Part shown: positions 59,087 to 64,000 of the stretch, piece after piece | How positions within the stretch are numbered: position 1 is the first letter of the stretch | Layout of the letters: each line of letters opens with the position of its first letter | Source of the DNA: Methanococcoides methylutens MM1 | GTDB taxonomy: Archaea > Halobacteriota > Methanosarcinia > Methanosarcinales > Methanosarcinaceae | NCBI RefSeq assembly: GCF_000970325.1 | Contig: NZ_CP009518.1 | Span: 496,001 to 560,000 of the forward strand | Reading direction: 5' to 3' | DNA length: 64,000 nt | Made by a program: the position numbers and the translations under genes | The notes under the pieces: model-generated | Database searches by the model: none | Seen by the model: the letters and a program-made list of their open reading frames with translations, nothing else | What the model was told of the DNA's origin: nothing

Positions 59087-59644
59087 TCATGCATCCTGTA
59101 GTTTGCCCACGACAATGTAGACCGGATTTTCAGGTTTGAACATTGTCTCGCCTGTAAGTTCATAACCTCTGGTAATGGTAACGTGGACGACCTCGGAGAA
59201 TATCCCAAGTTCTTTCATCTTGTTGATCACATTGACCACGGTTTCGATTCTTACCGCATTCACAACAATATTTCTTGCTTTCTTTTTGTAGAGCACGTCC
59301 AGTACACTGGATATGTTCTTTGTCCCGCCTACAAAAGCACAGTCAATGGTTCCGATATCAGCATTCCGGTCAATGGATTCGGAGGATTCGCCACTAATTA
59401 ATGTAACGTCATCTACACCGAAATTTTTGAAGTTCTGCCTTGCTACATCGATAGCTTTTTCCCTTGCATCGATGGCAACGACCTTAAGTCCACGTGCTAT
59501 CTTCGATGCTTCGATGGAAACAGCGCCTGTTCCACATCCAACATCATAGAACGTGATCCCGTCTTTCAGTTCCATTTTTGATAATGAGATCGCGATGACC
59601 TCTGGCTTTGTTGGCCCTCCGCTTATGTGCAATAGTTCTGACAT
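59087..59644 (-). CDS. cbiT: Cobalt-precorrin-6B C15-methyltransferase (decarboxylating) CbiT
   Basis: This 185-residue class I methyltransferase has GGPTKPEVIAISLSKMELKDG at the start and the SAM site FYDVGCGTGAVSIEASK. It methylates C15 and decarboxylates the C12 side chain. As in other archaea it is separate from CbiE, which is not in the visible operon. It is the first gene of the minus-strand operon and is divergent from cbiP. Confidence 0.94.
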   Translation of the reverse strand: MSELLHISGGPTKPEVIAISLSKMELKDGITFYDVGCGTGAVSIEASKIARGLKVVAIDAREKAIDVARQNFKNFGVDDVTLISGESSESIDRNADIGTIDCAFVGGTKNISSVLDVLYKKKARNIVVNAVRIETVVNVINKMKELGIFSEVVHVTITRGYELTGETMFKPENPVYIVVGKLQDA

Positions 59645-59720
59645 TTTTCACCTAACTAAAGTAAATTGGAGTTAATTAGATATAGCATAATAAACGTTGT
59701 CACATAAAAGGTTGTTGTGA

Positions 59721-61196
59721 ATGAATACTAAAAAACATTTGTTAATACTGGGAACGGCTTCTCATGTTGGCAAGAGTGCAGTTGTGACTGGCCTTTGTCG
59801 CATACTTGCTGCCAAACACAAGGTCGCTCCCTTCAAAGCACAGAACATGAGTCTTAATTCATGGATCACGCAGGATGGTAAAGAGATCGGTATCGCCCAG
59901 GCAATCCAGGCGATGGCAGCAGGCATTGAGCCAACTGCCGATATGAATCCAGTTCTTCTCAAACCCAAGGGGGACCGCGTCTCACAGGTTATACTTCTTG
60001 GAGAACCTTATGCTGACAAGAGTGCAGGTTCATATTATGATTCCATAGAGGAAACACATGATGTCCTGAGAGGTGCCCTTCAGCGTCTTGCGGACGAGTA
60101 TGAGATCATTGTCATGGAAGGTGCCGGCGGTGCTGCTGAGATCAATCTTTATGAACGTGATATTGTTAACATCGGTACTGCAAGGATAACCGACGCACCC
60201 ATCATCCTCGTGGGTGATATCGAAAGAGGTGGTGTTTTCGCAAGTCTTTATGGTACCATAGAACTGCTTCCTGAAGATGTGCGCAAGAACGTCCGTGGGT
60301 TTATCATAAACAAGTTCAGGGGAGACCCGGCTATACTTGAATCAGGTCTTACGGAACTTGAAGAGCGAACGGGAATTCCTGTTCTTGGTGTCCTTCCTCA
60401 TTTCAAGCTGAGGATCCCTTCAGAAGATTCCGTGTCCATTGGTGATAAATCCTCAGACAGCTCCGATGTCCATGATGTTGACATTGCTATTATACGTCTT
60501 CCGAGGATCTCAAACTTCACTGATTTCGAGCCTCTGGAGCGTATGGCAAAGGTCAGGTATGTGGATCTGGATGAAGATCTTGGCAATCCTGATGCGATTA
60601 TTATCCCCGGTACTAAGAATACTACCAGTGACCTTCACGACCTCATGGAAAGTGGCATGGCTGATAAGATCCGTTGTTTCAATGGAAAGATCCCCATTCT
60701 TGGTATCTGTGGTGGTTACCAGATGCTTGGGACGTCTATCCTTGACTCCGGTATTGAAGGTGGTGAAGCTGCAACTTTTGAGGGACTTGGCCTTCTGGAC
60801 ATCGAGACTGTTTTCGATGCATACGAGAAGCGTACCGTCCAGGTAACGAAGACTGTTAAAAAGTGTGGCCCGATCTTCGACAATATCGCCGGTGAAGATG
60901 TAAAAGGATATGAGATCCACATGGGTATGTCCTCTTCAAAGAGGCCGGTCTTTGGAGATGATGGCTGTGCTGACGACAGTGGACTTGTGATCGGTACATA
61001 TTTACATGGCCTTTTCGAGAACCAGAATGTAAGGCACGCTCTTGTGAAATATCTGGCTGAAAAGAAAGGTCTTGAATTTGAAGACGAATATATTCCGGAG
61101 CAGGATCCGTATGATGAGCTCGCTGATGTCATACGTGAGCGCCTGGATATGTCTCGTATCTATGAAATGCTTGGATTGGGCCCGGATGGGTTCTGA
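59721..61196 (+). CDS. cbiP: Cobyric acid synthase CbiP/CobQ
   Basis: This 491-residue enzyme amidates four side chains of the corrin ring. The N-terminal ATPase domain (ILGTASHVGKSAVVTGLCRIL, then PFKAQNMSLNSWI) is joined to a class I amidotransferase domain with nucleophile Cys in PILGICGGYQMLG and the His in GTYLHGLFEN. The length is normal. It is transcribed away from the cbi operon, sharing a 77-base promoter region with cbiT. Confidence 0.96.
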   Translation: MNTKKHLLILGTASHVGKSAVVTGLCRILAAKHKVAPFKAQNMSLNSWITQDGKEIGIAQAIQAMAAGIEPTADMNPVLLKPKGDRVSQVILLGEPYADKSAGSYYDSIEETHDVLRGALQRLADEYEIIVMEGAGGAAEINLYERDIVNIGTARITDAPIILVGDIERGGVFASLYGTIELLPEDVRKNVRGFIINKFRGDPAILESGLTELEERTGIPVLGVLPHFKLRIPSEDSVSIGDKSSDSSDVHDVDIAIIRLPRISNFTDFEPLERMAKVRYVDLDEDLGNPDAIIIPGTKNTTSDLHDLMESGMADKIRCFNGKIPILGICGGYQMLGTSILDSGIEGGEAATFEGLGLLDIETVFDAYEKRTVQVTKTVKKCGPIFDNIAGEDVKGYEIHMGMSSSKRPVFGDDGCADDSGLVIGTYLHGLFENQNVRHALVKYLAEKKGLEFEDEYIPEQDPYDELADVIRERLDMSRIYEMLGLGPDGF

Positions 61197-61378
61197 TCAG
61201 CATTTTTTTATTTTGGATAAAGTCCTTTTCTCTTCTTTTATTCAAAATCCTTTTCAGTTTTCAATTCATTTCTTTTCCCTTTTCCTGATTGCTTCATGAT
61301 TACTTGAATTGAAATTTGCATTCTCTCTTAGTAGTCTCGCTCTTTTTCATTTTCATCTTTGCAGATTCTCTGAATAAA

Positions 61379-61428
61379 GTTTATATACGAAGACCTATGT
61401 TATACATCATTGTACACAATTATACATT
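61379..61428 (+). promoter_or_regulatory. trp operon promoter with repeated operator-like boxes
   Basis: A TTTATATACG TATA box (61379-61388) is followed by TTATACAT at 61400-61407, TGTACA at 61411-61416 and TTATACAT again at 61420-61427. TGTACA is the box recognised by the archaeal tryptophan regulator TrpY in Methanothermobacter; its use here is inference. All boxes lie where transcription should begin. Confidence 0.5.
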
Positions 61429-61447
61429 AATGCAAGTAGGTGTCATT

Positions 61448-62509
61448 ATGAAACGTTGTCTCCAAAAATTAATCGAGGGTAATGATCTGACAAGGGCCGA
61501 AGCAGAAGCTGCTATGGAGCAGATACTGGAGAGTGCTACAGATGCACAGATCGGCGCATTTGTTATGGGTATGAAGATGAAAGGCGAGACTCCGGATGAG
61601 ATCACTGGATTTGTAAACGCCATGTTGAAAGTGGCTAATCTGATATCTCCTGAAGTAAAGGGTACTCTTGTTGATGTAGTAGGTACAGGCGGTGACCGCC
61701 ACAACACTATCAATATCTCAACTCCAGCCGCTATTGTTGCAGCAGCTGCAGGTGTTACTGTGGCAAAACACGGTAACTATTCCTTTTCATCCCTCTCAGG
61801 AAGTGCGGATGTACTCAGGGAACTTGGTGTGAAGATCGATCTTGAACCTGACCAGGTTAAAAAATCTATCGAGGACACTGGAATTGGCTTCATGCTTGCC
61901 CCAAAGTTCCATCCTGCAATGAAGAGGGTAGTAGGACCAAGAAAAGAGATGGGTGTAAGGACTATGTTCAACATTCTCGGTCCTCTGACAAACCCTACAG
62001 GTGCAAAGTCACAGGTTGTAGGTGTATTTGACAAGAGCCTTTGCAGGCTTATGGCAGAAGCTCTCTGCAGGCTTGGAAAGGAGCATGTACTTGTGCTTCA
62101 TGGTGATGGGATGGATGAGATCAGCACTCTTTCCGAAACATACATCGTTGAGCTTAAGGATGGTCTGATCACAACATACACAATAACTCCTGAGGAGCTT
62201 GGTATCCCAAGGGCTAAAGCTACTGACATTGTGGGCGGTACGCCGGAAGAGAATGCCAGGGACATTCTTTATATCTTCAATGGTGAGAAAGGTCCTAAAA
62301 GGGATATTATCGTTGTCAATGCTGCAGCTGCGATCTACGTTGCAGGCATGACTAACTCTATCAAAGAAGCTATTCCAATTGCAGAAGAGGCAATTGATAG
62401 CGGAAAAGCATTAGACAAACTGAAGCAGTTCATCGAATTCACATCCGGCAAAAAGGTGGAAAATGAATCACTCAACGCGTGTCAAAGTATGCGGCATGAG
62501 GTCTGCTGA
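61448..62509 (+). CDS. trpD: Anthranilate phosphoribosyltransferase TrpD
   Basis: This 353-residue enzyme attaches phosphoribosyl to anthranilate. GTGGDRHNTINISTPAAIVAAAAG is the PRPP-binding loop, with KHGNYSFSSLSGSADVL and FMLAPKFHPAMKRVVGPRKEMGVRTMFNILGPL following. ATG 61448 is the natural start; the open frame extends 44 codons upstream through the promoter. It overlaps trpF by 47 bases and is the first gene of the operon. Confidence 0.97.
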   Translation: MKRCLQKLIEGNDLTRAEAEAAMEQILESATDAQIGAFVMGMKMKGETPDEITGFVNAMLKVANLISPEVKGTLVDVVGTGGDRHNTINISTPAAIVAAAAGVTVAKHGNYSFSSLSGSADVLRELGVKIDLEPDQVKKSIEDTGIGFMLAPKFHPAMKRVVGPRKEMGVRTMFNILGPLTNPTGAKSQVVGVFDKSLCRLMAEALCRLGKEHVLVLHGDGMDEISTLSETYIVELKDGLITTYTITPEELGIPRAKATDIVGGTPEENARDILYIFNGEKGPKRDIIVVNAAAAIYVAGMTNSIKEAIPIAEEAIDSGKALDKLKQFIEFTSGKKVENESLNACQSMRHEVC

Positions 62510-63137
62510 AGACATCGACCTTGCAGTAATTTCTGGTGCAGATGCAGTTGGTTTCATAACCGATGTTCCTGTGGAAACTCCAAGGAAGATCGATCTCAAA
62601 AAGGCTCGGGAACTTATTCCTTGTGTGCCTTTTTTTGTGGATTCCGTACTAGTCATCATGCCGGAATCTGCTACTGAGGCAATCGATATGATAAATTCAG
62701 TAAGACCCGATGTGGTCCAGATCCACAGTCCTCTTGATATTGATAATATGAGATCGGTTCGTGATAATACGGATGTTAGAATTATTCGTACTTTCCATGT
62801 TCCTTCTGAAGGCGATGTAATGGTCAGTGGTCTTGTTGATGAGGTCAATTTACTTTCATCTGAGGATCTTATCGATGGTATCCTGCTGGATTCCTATGTT
62901 TCCGGTAAGGTCGGTGGGACTGGTAAGGTACATGATCTTTCCATAAGCAGGCAGGTAGTGGAACTTGTGGATGTACCTGTGGTACTTGCAGGTGGTCTGA
63001 ACGCTGACAATGTCGCAGAGTGCGTAAAGCAGGTCTCTCCCTTTGCTGTGGATACGGCTTCAGGTGTGGAAACAGATGGAAAGAAGGATGCAGAAAAGAT
63101 AAGGCGTTTTGTAAATGAGGTCAGGTGTGCCAGATGA
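62463..63137 (+). CDS. trpF: Phosphoribosylanthranilate isomerase TrpF
   Basis: This 224-residue TIM barrel has VKVCGMRSAEDIDLAVISGADAVGFI at the start with the catalytic Cys, DVVQIHSPLD, and the C-terminal phosphate loops VVLAGGLNADNV and AVDTASGVETDGKKD with the catalytic Asp. The ATG is preceded by AAGGTGG inside trpD. The stop overlaps trpE (ATGA). Confidence 0.96.
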   Translation: MNHSTRVKVCGMRSAEDIDLAVISGADAVGFITDVPVETPRKIDLKKARELIPCVPFFVDSVLVIMPESATEAIDMINSVRPDVVQIHSPLDIDNMRSVRDNTDVRIIRTFHVPSEGDVMVSGLVDEVNLLSSEDLIDGILLDSYVSGKVGGTGKVHDLSISRQVVELVDVPVVLAGGLNADNVAECVKQVSPFAVDTASGVETDGKKDAEKIRRFVNEVRCAR

Positions 63138-64000
63138 TATCGTTCGATCTTACAAAGGATGAGTTCACAGAACTTGTGAGCAGCTCAAAAGGACCTTCAC
63201 TTGTACAGCTTATGGCTAAAGTGAGGTCGGATTGCTCTCCTTTGCAACTATATACTACGTTTCAGAATGAAGATTACTCTTATATGCTTGAATCAGTGGA
63301 AAAGGAAAAAAGGCATGCTCGTTTCTCTTTCGTTGGTGCCTATCCTGATGTTGTGGCTAAGATAAGCGGGCGTCAACTTAGTCTTGAATACGGGGAAGAC
63401 TCTGTACTTATTGATACGATCCGTTCAAAACTGGATATTGAATGTGAGAACATATTGGACGATGGTTCTGTCCTGAAGGCTGACATAAAGGCTGGTTCTG
63501 ATGTGGTGGATGCACTCCGTGCAGTGTTCCCCACAGCTGACGGCACTACTCTACTGAACGAAAAAAGGTTTGACAGACAGACCTTCCTTGGAGGTGCCAT
63601 TGGTTACAATGGTTATGACATGATCTATGATTGCTGGTTAGATATCCAGAGGCGTCACCAGTCAGATGTACCTGATATGCAGTTCATACTTACCACAAGG
63701 ACATTTGTCTTTGATCATCTGACCGACGAGACCTATATGGTGCTAACCCCCTTCGCAGGTGAAGGTTGTGATCCTGATAAATTATACGATGATGCATTAA
63801 AGGAAGCAGAAGAAATGTGCCAGTGTCTCCGTGATGCTGTGGATGTGGAACTTGGCGACCTTCCCGAGTTGTCAGGATCATCAGAAGCTATCTGTAATAT
63901 GGATCAGGATGCATTTGAAAAGGCCGTAGTAGCAGCCAAGGAACATATCCTGGACGGTGATATCTTCCAGGTGGTACTTTCCAGGCGTTATTCAATGGAA
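63134..64000 (+). CDS. trpE: Anthranilate synthase component I TrpE (partial)
   Basis: The first 289 codons are in the window. MISFDLTKDEFTELV...GPSLVQLMAKV and ARFSFVGAYPDVVAKISG belong to the N-terminal regulatory domain, where tryptophan feedback binding would be. The chorismate-binding domain has just begun (AFEKAVVAAKEHILDGDIFQVVLSRRYS). The gene runs off the right edge. Confidence 0.95.
   Translation, partial: MISFDLTKDEFTELVSSSKGPSLVQLMAKVRSDCSPLQLYTTFQNEDYSYMLESVEKEKRHARFSFVGAYPDVVAKISGRQLSLEYGEDSVLIDTIRSKLDIECENILDDGSVLKADIKAGSDVVDALRAVFPTADGTTLLNEKRFDRQTFLGGAIGYNGYDMIYDCWLDIQRRHQSDVPDMQFILTTRTFVFDHLTDETYMVLTPFAGEGCDPDKLYDDALKEAEEMCQCLRDAVDVELGDLPELSGSSEAICNMDQDAFEKAVVAAKEHILDGDIFQVVLSRRYSME

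Overview
The window is chromosomal DNA of a methanogenic archaeon, most likely a member of the Methanosarcinaceae close to Methanococcoides or Methanolobus. The evidence is an archaeal 16S-tRNA(Ala)-23S-5S rRNA operon, archaeal ribosomal proteins S3Ae and S15, KEOPS subunit Pcc1, the atypical methanogen-type seryl-tRNA synthetase, an archaeal GluRS, anaerobic (cobalt-early) cobalamin genes, TATA-box promoters and GGTGA-type ribosome binding sites. The genus is an inference from gene content; no database was searched.

Positions 1 to about 18,660 look like an integrated accessory island and are visibly more AT-rich than what follows. The right edge is marked by a tyrosine recombinase gene (17439-18557, minus) lying against a 3' half of a tRNA-Leu(TAG) gene (18606-18664), the usual footprint of integration into a tRNA gene. 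The left edge is not in the window. The island carries a type I restriction-modification set (hsdM, hsdS and the first codons of a third gene), a DUF429 protein, a secreted beta-propeller protein, a lipoprotein of the DNase I-like fold, a three-gene translationally coupled operon (unknown protein, PD-(D/E)XK-like nuclease, Cdc48-like AAA+ ATPase) that is the best candidate for an undescribed defence system, and a plasmid/virus-like replication module (D5-type helicase, AbrB-like regulator, coupled tiny ORFs, divergent winged-helix protein, operator repeats). Two 1.1-kb stretches lack genes; one holds a structured RNA candidate.

From 18.7 to 28.8 kb there are small envelope proteins, a tandem duplication of a 55-residue membrane protein gene with its operator, methionine sulfoxide reductases A and B, a Rieske ferredoxin, MscS, a methyltransferase, a FAH-family hydrolase with a coupled winged-helix gene, and gltX. 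From 28.8 to 44.3 kb almost everything is on the minus strand: hisS followed by four pilin-like genes, rps15, a UDP-GlcNAc operon (two GlmU-like paralogues, GlmS, GlmM), and the archaeal set RecJ-like DHH, Pcc1, family 4 uracil-DNA glycosylase, serS and rps3ae.

From 44.3 to 50.4 kb lies the rRNA operon with its long processing stems, followed by tRNA-Cys and a second 5S gene. After an amidohydrolase, UspA, CBS protein, a riboflavin/F420-pathway reductase and a thioredoxin-like lipoprotein/CcdA pair comes a minus-strand corrin-ring operon cbiT-L-F-G(N)-G(C)-H-C, the divergent cobyric acid synthase gene, and the start of a trpD-F-E operon that runs off the right edge. Two genes (cbiG N-part and msrB) appear to begin at AUA codons.
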